Below the pieces are notes generated by a model. It worked only from the letters and a program-made list of their open reading frames with translations, was not told the DNA's origin and ran no database searches. Positions 51,595 to 60,617 of a stretch of DNA of 64,000 nt are shown piece by piece (positions within the stretch are counted from its first letter, which is position 1; each line of letters opens with the position of its first letter). This DNA is from Lewinellaceae bacterium. Its GTDB lineage: Bacteria; Bacteroidota; Bacteroidia; Chitinophagales; Saprospiraceae. Both the position numbers and the translations under genes were made by a program. The stretch lies in NCBI GenBank assembly GCA_016712415.1, contig JADJRC010000016.1:124001-188000 (forward strand). The letters are read 5' to 3'.

Positions 51595-54500
51595 TCAAAA
51601 CGTAAACCCTAGATTCAGACCGTAACTGCGTACAGCCGGTGCACTGAATACATCCACCCCTTGCAGACCGGTTCCTGTCGCCATGGCAATATCCGGATCG
51701 AACGGCGCGTCATTTTTAAAGTAGATCAGGTTGCGGGCCACAAACGACAAACGAAGTCCGGCTCCTTTGCTGATCCTGCTGGTGAACGATTTCGGGAAGC
51801 TGTATCCAACCGTAAGTTCACGCAGCCGGACGCTGGTGCCATTGTAAATATACGCTTCTGTAATACCATCGCGCCCACCAACGGCCACATAATATTTTTC
51901 AGCGTCAAGTGTGCCGTTGTAGGCGGTGCCGTCTTCCAGTACTGCCGGAACGCGCACGCCACCTGCATCACGTGCGTCGGAAGTAGCCTGCGATACGCCA
52001 AAACGGTCGATCACGGCCTGCGTCACCGACATCACTTCGCCGCCGAAGCGGCCGTCGATCAGGAAGCCTACGGAGAAGTTGCCGAAGGTGATGTTGTTGT
52101 TCCATCCCAGGGTGAAATCGGGAGCCGGATTGCCCAGCACAGTATCGGCGCCTGCCTGCGGGATACCATCTGCACTGACAACGATGTTGCCGTTGAGGTA
52201 GCGGAAGCCTTTTCCGCCGATCTCGCCGAACGGATAACCTTCGCGGATCACCATATCGTAGTTGTTTACCCCGCCGTCTGTGAGGGTGTACACTCCGTCT
52301 GCGAGCAGCGGTGTGAGTTCCAGTACCTCATTCTTGTTTGTCGTAAAATTGAAATTAGTCGACCATTCCAGTTTCTGGGTCCGTACCGGCACGAACGATA
52401 GCGTTGCTTCTATGCCTTTGTTCTGAATGTCGCCTGCATTGATCACAAAAGCCGAAAGTCCGCTGCCCAGCGGTGCGCCAACCTGGATGCGCTGGTTGGT
52501 TGTGTTGGTTTTATACCAGGTCAGGTCGAGGCCTACGCGGTTGTTCCAGAAGCGCACATCGGCGCCAAATTCCAGTGATTTCGACAATTCCGGTTTCAAC
52601 TCCTCACCCGGCAGCGAACCGATCGAGTTTTGCACCACGCCGCCGGGAATGAGACTGTTCAGGCGGTAAGTATCGTACGGGTTTACACCGTTGCCCACTT
52701 CTGCATAGGAAGCGCGCACTTTGGCGAAACTTACGCCGCGTATGGTAAACATCTCAGAGAGTATACCTGATATGCCGACCGACGGGTAGAAGAACGAGGT
52801 CGAGCTCGTATAGGCCAGGGTCGACGACCAGTCGTTGCGTCCCGTTACGTCGAGATAAACCATGTTTTTGTAGCCCAGCGAGAGGCTGCCGAATACCGAT
52901 TGCAGCTGCGAGCGTACCGGCTGGCTTTGTTGAATGTTGCCGGGTTGAATGATATTCTGCAGGATGAAAATATTGGCGTACCGAAGGCCGGGGCCCTTAG
53001 AATCAGCGTACTCGGAAAGTACTTTTACATCATTGATGCTCGATCCCAGCGTAAGGCCCGCGCTGAGGTTATTAAAGTCTTTTTTAAGGTTCAGGAGTAC
53101 GTCGCCGTATTTAACGGTGCCTTCGCTGCGGTTCATCACAAAGCGGCCGTTCGGGTCGGCCAGCGTCGGCTCTGTGCCTGCGTAGGCGTGCTGTTCAAAC
53201 TGGTCGTAGGTCTTGTCCAGGTTGCCGCGGAACTGCAGGTTGGCCCAATCTGTAAGTTTAAGGCCGACGGTTACAGTGCCGTAGAAGCGGTTGCGCAGGT
53301 CGAAATTCGGGTTGCGGTTCAGGATCCAGTAGGGGTTCTGCCAGTCATCGCGGCTGCCCACCCAGTTCTGGAGGTAGAGTTTGCTGGCGTCGTCGAACTG
53401 TTCAAAATTGGCGCCGCTGTAGTCTGCCCAGTTTTCACTGCGCGGGAAGAGGTACAGGCCCGTGAGCGGGTTGAAGTACAGTCCCTGCGCATTGCGGTTG
53501 TCGCCGCGCTGGTTGGTGTAGTTCAGGTTGGCGCTCAGGCTCAGGCGACCGTCGAGGAATTCCGCCGTTTCGCGCAGCGTCAGGTTGTGGCGCTTGAGTT
53601 CGCTGGTCGGAATGATGCCCTTGGAGGTCGTGTTGGCGTAGGAAAAATAGGTTTGCGCCACCTTGTTACCTCCGGTCAGGCCGATCGAATTGATGTAGGT
53701 TGTTCCCGTCTGGAAAAAATCCTTGACATGATCGTTCGAGCTTGCCTTGTCGCCCCAGCTGAAATTTTCGTTTGGCCGCGATCCGTAGTTAAACTGTAGC
53801 TCGGGCGTCAGGGTGGGCGATTCAAAGGTCACATTGGAGGAGAAATCGATTTTGGTCTGGCCGTCTTTGCCTTTTTTAGTGGTCACCAGAATCACGCCGT
53901 TGGCGGCCTGACTGCCGTACAGGGCTGCTGCGGATGCGCCTTTCAGCACGGTCATACTCTCGATATCCTCCGGGTTGAGGTTGGAAATGGCATCGCCGCC
54001 GTCGCGACCAACGTTTCCGCTGTTGCCCGATTGTCCCCAGATATCGCCCGGTTGGGCAGGGGAGTAGTTGAACATCGGTACGCCGTCGATCACGTACAAT
54101 ACGTTGTTGTCGCGGGTCGATTTCTGACCGCGCATCACCACGCGCGTGGAGCCGCCGACACCCGAACCGCTGCGGTTGATCTGCAAACCGGCGGTTCTGC
54201 CCGACAGTGAGTTGATCACGTTGGCGTCTTTAACGCGGGTGAGGTCGCCGCTGCTGATCTCCTGTGCGCCGTAGGTAAGCGACTTTTTCTCCCGGGAAAT
54301 ACCCAGGGCAGTCACCACGACTTCATCAAGTTCGACACCGGCTGTCAGCATCACATCGACAGTAGTGCTGCCGTTCAGTGCGACGGTTTTCGACTGGTAG
54401 CCGGTGTAGGAGATTACGATAGAGCCGTTCATGTCGCTGACACTGATGCGGTAGTTGCCGTCGATGTCGGTTACAGCCCCGCTGCGGGAGCCGACTTCGG

Positions 54501-54657
54501 CCACCGTAACACCCACAAGGGCTTCACCGGTGGCGCTGTCCGTCACCTTGCCGGTGACGACCTGTGCGAACATCTGACCGCTGAGGGCCAGGCACAGGAG
54601 CAACAGGGGGGCCTTTAAAAAGCTCCTGTCCAGCAGTTTAATGTTGAATTGATTCAT
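51595..54657 (-). CDS. SusC/RagA family TonB-linked outer-membrane transporter
   Basis: A 1020-aa TonB-dependent transporter, partner of the downstream SusD. Signal peptide APLLLLCLALSGQMFAQ; CarboxypepD_reg-like domain (VTGKVTDSATGEALVGVTVA, residues about 33-52); TonB-box-like region and plug (SGDLTRVKDANVINSLSGRT, then IESMTVLKGASAAALYGSQA, the SusC signature); then the 22-strand barrel ending RSYGLNLGFTF. The start at 54657 (MNQFNIKLL) is preferred over 54750 since it places the signal peptide normally. No anti-sigma/ECF pair is nearby. The substrate is unknown; NagB upstream makes amino sugars a reasonable guess. Confidence 0.94.
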   Translation of the reverse strand: MNQFNIKLLDRSFLKAPLLLLCLALSGQMFAQVVTGKVTDSATGEALVGVTVAEVGSRSGAVTDIDGNYRISVSDMNGSIVISYTGYQSKTVALNGSTTVDVMLTAGVELDEVVVTALGISREKKSLTYGAQEISSGDLTRVKDANVINSLSGRTAGLQINRSGSGVGGSTRVVMRGQKSTRDNNVLYVIDGVPMFNYSPAQPGDIWGQSGNSGNVGRDGGDAISNLNPEDIESMTVLKGASAAALYGSQAANGVILVTTKKGKDGQTKIDFSSNVTFESPTLTPELQFNYGSRPNENFSWGDKASSNDHVKDFFQTGTTYINSIGLTGGNKVAQTYFSYANTTSKGIIPTSELKRHNLTLRETAEFLDGRLSLSANLNYTNQRGDNRNAQGLYFNPLTGLYLFPRSENWADYSGANFEQFDDASKLYLQNWVGSRDDWQNPYWILNRNPNFDLRNRFYGTVTVGLKLTDWANLQFRGNLDKTYDQFEQHAYAGTEPTLADPNGRFVMNRSEGTVKYGDVLLNLKKDFNNLSAGLTLGSSINDVKVLSEYADSKGPGLRYANIFILQNIIQPGNIQQSQPVRSQLQSVFGSLSLGYKNMVYLDVTGRNDWSSTLAYTSSTSFFYPSVGISGILSEMFTIRGVSFAKVRASYAEVGNGVNPYDTYRLNSLIPGGVVQNSIGSLPGEELKPELSKSLEFGADVRFWNNRVGLDLTWYKTNTTNQRIQVGAPLGSGLSAFVINAGDIQNKGIEATLSFVPVRTQKLEWSTNFNFTTNKNEVLELTPLLADGVYTLTDGGVNNYDMVIREGYPFGEIGGKGFRYLNGNIVVSADGIPQAGADTVLGNPAPDFTLGWNNNITFGNFSVGFLIDGRFGGEVMSVTQAVIDRFGVSQATSDARDAGGVRVPAVLEDGTAYNGTLDAEKYYVAVGGRDGITEAYIYNGTSVRLRELTVGYSFPKSFTSRISKGAGLRLSFVARNLIYFKNDAPFDPDIAMATGTGLQGVDVFSAPAVRSYGLNLGFTF

Positions 54658-54735
54658 ACGAAAATGTGTGGTTAGTGAAAAATGTATAGAGATATCAGGT
54701 TTGATGCCGGTCGTATATGGATGATACATTCCAAT

Positions 54736-54762
54736 CCGGCACGGGTACACGACCTGTGCCGG
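54736..54762. promoter_or_regulatory. Palindrome upstream of susC
   Basis: CCGGCACGGGT and ACCTGTGCCGG form an imperfect inverted repeat (one G-T pair) centred near 54749, about 90 bp before the SusC ATG. It could be an operator or a leader hairpin; no matching regulator is identified. Confidence 0.4.
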
Positions 54763-54825
54763 TCAAATTTTTCCGGGGAATGAACAGTGGATTAGTACGG
54801 GTATTTATTCGGGTAGTATAGCGTC

Positions 54826-54912
54826 AACCTGCCCCGGCGCCTTCCCACCTGGAAAGGGGCTCGATAATGAGTTTCCTCATTCCTTTCCCGGTGGGCGAGG
54901 GCCTGGGAGGTT
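54826..54912. repeat. Imperfect 87-bp palindrome (REP-like)
   Basis: The left arm begins AACCTGCCCCGGCGCC; the right arm ends CCTGGGAGGTT. The arms pair over about 30 bp with several mismatches, around TAATGAGTTTCCTCATT, which is itself a small hairpin. It abuts the stop of the NagB gene (54916) and lies upstream of SusC. It resembles the widespread CCCTC...GGGCCTGGGAGG intergenic repeats. Likely acts as, or near, a transcription end. Confidence 0.5.
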
Positions 54913-54915
54913 GGA

Positions 54916-56853
54916 TTATCCTTTCCAGCGAACAAAGGCCTCCATGGCCTCGTATTCCGCCAGGCCCAGCGATCGGTACATCTGGGCGGTTTCCTTGTTG
55001 CGGTGCTCTGCACGCTGCCAGAACTCACGGTCGTCGCCGCCGGGGAATGGCGGCCTGTCTTTCTGACTTTGGTGCATGAATATCGCCTGCCGTTTGCGGC
55101 GCAGTTGCTGCGGGCTCATCGGCACGGCCATTTCAATCTCATGTACTGCCCATTCGTGCCAGGCGCCCCGGTACATCCACAGCCAGCAGTCTTTTATCCA
55201 GTCCTTGCCATCCAGACGCCGGAATGCCTCAGTAATGGCGTCGAGGCAAACGCGGTGTGTGCCGTGCGGATCGGCGAGATCGCCGGCGGCATAAACCTGG
55301 TGGGGTTTTATTCGCTCCATCAAATCGACGATAAGTTGTATATCTGCCTCGCCCAGCGGCTTTTTGCGGGTGCGACCGGTTTCATAAAAAGGCATGTCCA
55401 GAAAATGGATATGGTTGTCGTCGGCGCCGGTAAAACGCGCGCCGGCTCGGGCTTCCCCGCGCCGGATCAGTCCCTTGATGCTGCGCACCTCGGGAATGTC
55501 GTCCATGCCGCTGTCCTTTTTCTGCAGGAATTTGATGACTTTCCGGTATAGTTTGCGCTCGTCCTCGCTGATGTCGCCGTGCCGGTCCGAGAATTCGAGC
55601 ATAAATTCTGCATAACGCAGGGCGTCATAGTCGTGCACTGCTATATTGCCCGAGGTCTGGTAGGCCACGTGCACCTCATGTCCCTGGTCGATCAGCCGCT
55701 GGAAAGTGCCGCCCATCGAAATCACATCGTCGTCGGGGTGCGGACTGAACAGGATAGCCCGTTTTTTGGCGGGTTTTGCACGTTCGGGCCGGTTGGTGTC
55801 GTCGGCGTTGGGTTTGCCGCCCGGCCAGCCTGTGATGGTGTGCTGCAGGCGGTTGAATATGCGGATATTGAGTTCGTAGGAGTTGGCCTGTTCAATGATC
55901 AGGTCACTGAGGCCGTGTTCGTTGTAGTCTTCGTCTGTAAGTTTGAGAATGGGCTTGCCGGTGGTTTGGGAAAGCCAGACAACGGCTTTGCAGATCAGGT
56001 CCTCGTTCCAGTTGCAGATACCTGCGAGCCAGGGCGATTTCATCTTTGTCAGGTCTTCGGCTGCGCTTTTGTCGAGAACGACCTTGACATTGGGGTGTTT
56101 TTGCAGGAAAGAGGCAGGTACAGAATTGCTGATCTCGCCTTCAATGGCCTGGCGGATGATACTTGCCTTGTGTTGCCCCCAGGCCATAAGGTAAACCGTA
56201 CGTGCCTTGAAAATGCTGCCCACGCCCATTGTGATAGCCCTGTAGGGCACATCGTCTTCACTCTGGAAATCCTTGATGGCATCGTGTCGGGTGAGGTGGT
56301 CGAGCCGGACCATACGTGTCGGAGAGGTTTCCCAGGCGCCCGGCTCGTTGAAACCGATGTGGCCCGTCCTGCCGATACCCAGCAACTGGATATCGATGCC
56401 GCCTGCCAGGTCGATCAGTTTTTCGTAGCGTTCGCAATACTCGGCCACTTTTTCCATCGGAATGGTGCCGTCGGGGATATGGATGTTTTCCGGATTGATG
56501 TCGACATGGTCGAACAGGTACTCGTGCATAAAACGCCAGTAACTCTGCTGGGCCTCTTTGGCCATGGGGTAATATTCGTCGAGGTTAAAAGTGACGACGT
56601 TCTGAAAACTCAGTCCCTCTTCCTTGTGCATGCGCACGAGTTCCTCATATACTTTTATCGGTGTGCTTCCTGTGGCGAGTCCCAGTACGATCTGCTCCCC
56701 TTCCTGCTGCCGTTGGCGCATGGCCAGCGCGATGGAACGCGCGACATGGCGGGAGGCCTCCACCGCGTCGTCCCAGATTTTGGCGGGGATTTTTTCGAAC
56801 GTTTTGAGCTCGTATTTAAGGTAACCGGGAGCAGTTTTTTCTTTCGCTTTCAT
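54916..56853 (-). CDS. nagB: Glucosamine-6-phosphate deaminase fused to a PIG-L deacetylase domain
   Basis: A 645-aa two-domain protein. Residues about 20-300 are NagB: LGLATGSTPIKVYEELVRMH, FNLDEYYPM, IQLLGIGRTGHIGFNEPG (catalytic Asp/Glu/His region; the usual DGHI is RTGHI here). It converts glucosamine-6-P to fructose-6-P and ammonia. Residues about 365-645 are a PIG-L/LmbE domain: ILFSPHPDDDVISMGGTF (metal-binding HPDDD), and AAGDLADPHGTHRVCLDAI with the third histidine. Fusion of the two is found in several Bacteroidota and allows, in principle, deacetylation and deamination in one protein. It is divergent from the LacI-type regulator, with palindromic operators between them. Confidence 0.9.
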   Translation of the reverse strand: MKAKEKTAPGYLKYELKTFEKIPAKIWDDAVEASRHVARSIALAMRQRQQEGEQIVLGLATGSTPIKVYEELVRMHKEEGLSFQNVVTFNLDEYYPMAKEAQQSYWRFMHEYLFDHVDINPENIHIPDGTIPMEKVAEYCERYEKLIDLAGGIDIQLLGIGRTGHIGFNEPGAWETSPTRMVRLDHLTRHDAIKDFQSEDDVPYRAITMGVGSIFKARTVYLMAWGQHKASIIRQAIEGEISNSVPASFLQKHPNVKVVLDKSAAEDLTKMKSPWLAGICNWNEDLICKAVVWLSQTTGKPILKLTDEDYNEHGLSDLIIEQANSYELNIRIFNRLQHTITGWPGGKPNADDTNRPERAKPAKKRAILFSPHPDDDVISMGGTFQRLIDQGHEVHVAYQTSGNIAVHDYDALRYAEFMLEFSDRHGDISEDERKLYRKVIKFLQKKDSGMDDIPEVRSIKGLIRRGEARAGARFTGADDNHIHFLDMPFYETGRTRKKPLGEADIQLIVDLMERIKPHQVYAAGDLADPHGTHRVCLDAITEAFRRLDGKDWIKDCWLWMYRGAWHEWAVHEIEMAVPMSPQQLRRKRQAIFMHQSQKDRPPFPGGDDREFWQRAEHRNKETAQMYRSLGLAEYEAMEAFVRWKG

Positions 56854-56921
56854 GGTTGTCGCGCATAGATGCCTGATGGGCAGGATTTCACTTCGGATTG
56901 ACCTGTGTCAGAATTCTGTCC

Positions 56922-56929
56922 CAAATATA
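56922..56929 (-). promoter_or_regulatory. -7 motif for nagB
   Basis: TATATTTG on the minus strand fits TAnnTTTG. The operator at 56946-56961 starts 17 bp further upstream, exactly over the expected -33 position, so a bound repressor would block this promoter. Confidence 0.55.
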
Positions 56930-56945
56930 TGCGCTTGTTTTTAAA

Positions 56946-56992
56946 CCGTGTGCGCACACGGCCAAAATTTTTTTTGCCGTGTGCGTACACAG
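56946..56992. promoter_or_regulatory. Two LacI-type palindromic operators, 31 bp centre to centre
   Basis: CCGTGTGCGCACACGG (56946-56961) is a perfect 16-bp palindrome with the central CG typical of LacI-family sites. CCGTGTGCGTACACAG (56977-56992) is a near copy with two changes. Their centres are 31 bp apart, about three helical turns, so two dimers would sit on the same DNA face. They lie between divergent nagB and the LacI-family gene at 57109. Confidence 0.75.
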
Positions 56993-57108
56993 TCCAAAAA
57001 ATCCTTGCGACTTTTGGGCTTGTTATGGACAACCGTTTTTGCAAAAGCCTCTAAATTCGGGAGTTATGAAGCGGTGTTTTCAGACCTGACAGCCAAAACC
57101 AAATTTTT

Positions 57109-58197
57109 ATGAGCCAGCGTATTCGAATCAAGGACATAGCGGCACAAACCGGTGTTTCGCCGGGCACCGTTGACCGGGTGTTGCACAACCGCGGCAATGT
57201 AGCGCCCGAGGTGCGTGCCCGGGTGCTACAGGTGATGAAGGAGATGGGTTACGAGCCTAACCTCATGGCCCGCTCGCTGGCCAACAACAAGAAACAGTTG
57301 CGGATTGCAGTGATTCTGCCCGATTACCGGCTCGACCCCTACTGGGCGCAGCCGAAAGAAGGCGTGGAACGCGCGACCGAAGCGGTCAAACACTACGGCG
57401 TGGTCACCGAGTTCCAGTTTTTCCCCATGTTCGATGCCGCGGCTTTTCTGACCCTGGTAAAAAAAGTGCTGGGCAAACAACCCGACGCCCTGTTGTTCGC
57501 CCCTCTTTTCCTGCACGAATCCGAATACCTGATCGGGGAAGCATCGCGACTCGGCATCCCCAAGGTGATGATCAACACCAATATCGAAGGTACCGATGCC
57601 CTTTGCTACATCGGCCAGGACTCCTACCAGAGCGGCGTGCTGGCCGGGCGGCTGCTCAACTTCGGCCTCAACGACGGCGACCATGCAATGGTGCTGAACC
57701 TCGACAAAGAAGTGCTGAACGCGCGCCACCTGCTCGACAAGGAACAGGGCTTCAAGGATTTTTTCAGGAGCGTCAAAGAGAAATCCATTGTCATTCACTC
57801 GGAAATATTCGAGGATTTCGACGATCTCGTCCGGCTGCGCGCATGGGTGTACGGGCAGTTTGAAAGATACCCGCGACTGAACGGCTTTTTTGTAACCAAC
57901 TCCCGCGCATACAAACTGGCGCAAGCCCTTGACCCGGATACCCAAAAGCGTATCAAGATCGTCGGTTTCGACCTCATCGAACCCAACCTCGCCCTGCTCG
58001 ACGAGAACAAGATCCGGTTCCTGATCAACCAGAACGCCTGGCACCAGGGATACCTCGGCATACTGGCCATCGTCAACAGCCTGATCCTCAAGAAAGACAT
58101 GCCGCAGAATCAGTACCTGCCGCTGGATATCGTCGTGAAAGAAAACGCGCAGTATTATTTGAAACGGACGCTGGAGTTGCCGATGACGGTGTTGTAA
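57109..58197 (+). CDS. LacI family transcriptional regulator
   Basis: A 362-aa regulator. N-terminal HTH with hinge helix: RIKDIAAQTGVSPGTVDRVLHNRG (residues 4-27), VLQVMKEMGYEPNLMARSLANN. The core is a periplasmic-binding-protein-like effector domain of the sugar-binding type (LRIAVILPDYRLDPYWAQPKEG, DALLFAPLFLHESEYLIGEA, INTNIEGTDALCYIGQDSYQSGVLAG). Effector unknown; the neighbour makes an amino sugar phosphate or free sugar likely. It probably controls divergent nagB and itself through the operators at 56946-56992. The start at 57109 gives MSQRIRIKD, directly before the HTH. Confidence 0.92.
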   Translation: MSQRIRIKDIAAQTGVSPGTVDRVLHNRGNVAPEVRARVLQVMKEMGYEPNLMARSLANNKKQLRIAVILPDYRLDPYWAQPKEGVERATEAVKHYGVVTEFQFFPMFDAAAFLTLVKKVLGKQPDALLFAPLFLHESEYLIGEASRLGIPKVMINTNIEGTDALCYIGQDSYQSGVLAGRLLNFGLNDGDHAMVLNLDKEVLNARHLLDKEQGFKDFFRSVKEKSIVIHSEIFEDFDDLVRLRAWVYGQFERYPRLNGFFVTNSRAYKLAQALDPDTQKRIKIVGFDLIEPNLALLDENKIRFLINQNAWHQGYLGILAIVNSLILKKDMPQNQYLPLDIVVKENAQYYLKRTLELPMTVL

Positions 58198-58228
58198 GCA
58201 GCCGATTGCAGATGTTGACCTGTGGTAG

Positions 58229-58236
58229 TATATTTG
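58229..58236 (+). promoter_or_regulatory. -7 motif for the caspase-like gene
   Basis: TATATTTG fits TAnnTTTG, with TTG at 58206-58208 20 nt upstream; the start codon is 35 nt downstream. Confidence 0.55.
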
Positions 58237-58270
58237 TTCGATTTATAACAATAATACCACAAGGTGTCGT

Positions 58271-59665
58271 ATGAATAAAACTATAATCATCTTCCTGCTT
58301 TTTGTGGCTATGATCAATTGCGGCAGCACGGGTTCACCCCAATCGAAGTTGCGCCCCGGTAAAGACTACGCCCTTTTTTTTGCCGTCAATGACTATCAGC
58401 CCGGGTCGGGCTTTGAAGACCTCGGCAAACCGGTCGAAAATGCCGAAGCCGTGGCCAAGGAATTGCGCGAGCGGTACGGATTTCAGACCGAAGTGGTGAA
58501 GAATCCCACGCTCGATCAGATTGGCGCCAAACTGCGCGAGTACCAGTCTTTTTATGCCAGGAACCCGCAGGGTAAATACCCCAGCACCGGCCAGTTGCTG
58601 ATTTATTTTACCGGCCATGGCATTTCCGAAGACAACAACGGTTATTTCGTGCCGTCCGATGGCAATATCAAAAAACTTTACAGTACGGCTTTTGCCTATG
58701 AAATATGGCGTCCTTTTATCAACAAGATTGACTGCCGCCATATCCTTGTAGCCATTGATGCCTGTTATTCGGTTACGTTCGATCCCGACTGGTACAGTAA
58801 AAAAATGGACCCATCCGGCTTCAAACGCCCCGGTGAACTGAGCGAGGGCGACAAGTTGCTGCTGGCCAACGAATCGGACAAGTGCCGAATTGTTTTTACG
58901 TCGGACGGCTCGGAAGACAAGGTGCCCGAACGCTCCAATTTTGCCCGGAAGTTTATCGAAGGTTTGCGCAGCGGCGTCCGTCAGGATGGTATCCTTACTT
59001 CCGAAACACTTGCCGGTTACCTGCGCTTTGCTGCACCCATTCCACGGCTCAGCGAATTCGGCGACGATCAGAAGGGCTCCTTTTTATTTATCCAGACGGT
59101 TGCCGTCGCTCCCAAAAATGTTCCCGGACCTGACGAAACGGCCAGTCTTGAAAAGGACCTCATGGCCTGGCGAACCGCCAAATCTGCCAATACCATTGCC
59201 GCATACACCGACTACCTCAACCGGTTCGCAAACGGCGAATTCCGCGAGCAGGCACAGGCGGGTATCCGCGCGATCGAACAGGATCTGGCGCTCCGCCGCG
59301 ACGATCTGGCCTGGCAGGTGGCAGAAGAAAAAAATACGGAAGAAGCTTATAAAAAGTACCAGGCGGATTTCCCGAACGGCCGGCATACCGGAGAGGTATC
59401 GGTAAAAATTAAAGCGCTGTTGGCACGTGAAACCTCCGGCACCGTGGCCAGCGACGGGCTTGTGTTTATAGAGGGGGGGACATTTGATATGGGGTGTTTC
59501 AATCTGCAAGGGGACTGTGAAATTGATGAAACTCCGGTGCATAAAGTTACCTTAAGCAACTACTATATTGGCGCTTATGAGGTAACGCAAAAAGAATGGA
59601 ACAAGTTGATGAGCACAAACCCTTCCGGAATAAGAACTGTGATGAATGTCCCGTTGAGCACGTGA
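58271..59665 (+). CDS. Caspase-like (C14) lipoprotein with truncated FGE domain
   Basis: The intact part is 464 aa. Signal peptide with lipobox-like FVAMINCGSTGS (cysteine about 18). A C14 caspase/metacaspase domain follows (about 30-270): ALFFAVNDYQPGSGFEDLGKP, catalytic histidine in LLIYFTGHGISEDN, catalytic cysteine in ILVAIDACYSVTF, so both active-site residues are present. A helical spacer with DETASLEKDLMAWRTAKSANTIAAYTDYL-type repeats (about 295-390) leads into an FGE/SUMF1 domain beginning GLVFIEGGTFDMGC. The reading frame then breaks near 59627 and stops at 59665. Caspase-FGE fusions are known in Bacteroidota and Cyanobacteria; targets are unknown. Confidence 0.85.
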   Translation: MNKTIIIFLLFVAMINCGSTGSPQSKLRPGKDYALFFAVNDYQPGSGFEDLGKPVENAEAVAKELRERYGFQTEVVKNPTLDQIGAKLREYQSFYARNPQGKYPSTGQLLIYFTGHGISEDNNGYFVPSDGNIKKLYSTAFAYEIWRPFINKIDCRHILVAIDACYSVTFDPDWYSKKMDPSGFKRPGELSEGDKLLLANESDKCRIVFTSDGSEDKVPERSNFARKFIEGLRSGVRQDGILTSETLAGYLRFAAPIPRLSEFGDDQKGSFLFIQTVAVAPKNVPGPDETASLEKDLMAWRTAKSANTIAAYTDYLNRFANGEFREQAQAGIRAIEQDLALRRDDLAWQVAEEKNTEEAYKKYQADFPNGRHTGEVSVKIKALLARETSGTVASDGLVFIEGGTFDMGCFNLQGDCEIDETPVHKVTLSNYYIGAYEVTQKEWNKLMSTNPSGIRTVMNVPLST

Positions 59666-60150
59666 GTTGGGACGATGTTCAGGTTTATATCCAAAAACTC
59701 AATCGTCAAACCGGACGGCAATACCGATTGCCGACGGAGGCAGAATAGGAGTATGCTGCAAGAGAGGGCGGTAAAAAGGTGCTTTTGGCACAGGAAACAA
59801 TAGACTCGATGTAGATGAAGCGAACTTTGATGCCAGCTCTACACACAAAACATCTTATTCCACAGAAGGCGCCTACAGGGGAAAGCCAATTTCGGTAGGT
59901 GCTTTAAAGGCCAACCGCTTTGGCTTGTATGATATGAGCGGAAATGCCCATGAGTGGTGTTCTGATTGGTACGGCCTTTATGGTTCAGGGCCTCAAATAG
60001 ATCCTCAGGGACCTCCCACAGGCAAAGAAAGGGTCTGCCGTGGCGGCTCATGGATTGATACGCCTCCCCACCTTCCGGGTTACCAGCCGTCAGACGGCCT
60101 CCTATGATTCTGTCAAATGTATCGGGTTCCGTCTTGCCAGGAGCCAATGA
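59628..60150 (+). pseudogene. Out-of-frame rest of the FGE domain
   Basis: Continues the caspase-FGE gene in shifted frames: frame 1 NCDECPVEHVSWDDVQVYIQ to RLPTEAE then TAG where a conserved tryptophan (TEAEWEYA) is expected (59746-59748). After a second shift in the A-run near 59775, frame 3 gives GAFGTGNNRLDVDEANFDAS and LYDMSGNAHEWCSDW...RVCRGGSWIDTP. After a third shift near 60066, frame 1 gives FRVTSR to CIGFRLARSQ and the stop. One nonsense and three frame changes in 450 bp exceed the damage elsewhere and point to real decay, unless this stretch is poorly sequenced. Confidence 0.75.
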
Positions 60151-60181
60151 TGGTGCAATACAATACCGAACAGTGCCAAAC

Positions 60182-60214
60182 AAAAAGGCGAAGGGATTCA
60201 ACCCCTTCGCCTTT
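60182..60214. terminator. Bidirectional terminator hairpin
   Basis: GGCGAAGGG (60187-60195) pairs with CCCCTTCGCC (60202-60211). On the minus strand it is followed by TTTTTG, serving the 48-aa gene; on the plus strand by CTTTGCGG, weaker, for the caspase-FGE gene. Confidence 0.7.
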
Positions 60215-60237
60215 GCGGTATATATTCTGAAATGGTG

Positions 60238-60384
60238 TTATTCTTCGTCTTCTACTTCATAACCTTTGATGCGGTATTTTGATTTTTCTACTGGTTTAAG
60301 TTTTTTCTTTTTGTGGTCCTGCATTTGGAGGGCGCGTTCGTCCGAGCGGCGAAGTTCTTTTTTGCTCTTTTCCCAGTGTCTCAT
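60238..60384 (-). CDS. Small basic protein, 48 aa
   Basis: The minus strand encodes MRHWEKSKKELRRSDERALQ, then MQDHKKKKLKPVEKSKYRIK and GYEVEDEE, then a stop. The N-terminal 40 residues are strongly basic and helical; the tail is acidic. It begins with an ATG, has an even coding look and a terminator 25 bp after its stop. I do not recognise the family. A charged protein of this size could be nucleic-acid or ribosome associated, but that is a guess. Confidence 0.6.
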   Translation of the reverse strand: MRHWEKSKKELRRSDERALQMQDHKKKKLKPVEKSKYRIKGYEVEDEE

Positions 60385-60617
60385 GGCAAAAGTTGATTTT
60401 GGTTTATCTGCCCATTTCCCGGCTCAACCGGGCGTTTATCGGGAAGAAGGTGAATAAAATAATGTGAATGAAGATGTTTTGCAAAAGCCGGATTCCAGAT
60501 CCTGAAACACCGGAAACAAATGCATTACAGGTACAAAAATAAACCCTAACTTGATATTGTCAAGAGAATCGACTGTTAAATTTTTCTTTTCTGCCGGAGG
60601 GCTTGCCTTCATACGGG

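Noticed and set aside
55579..56868. 429-aa frame antisense to nagB
   Set aside because: Shadow frame; no signals and no family resemblance.
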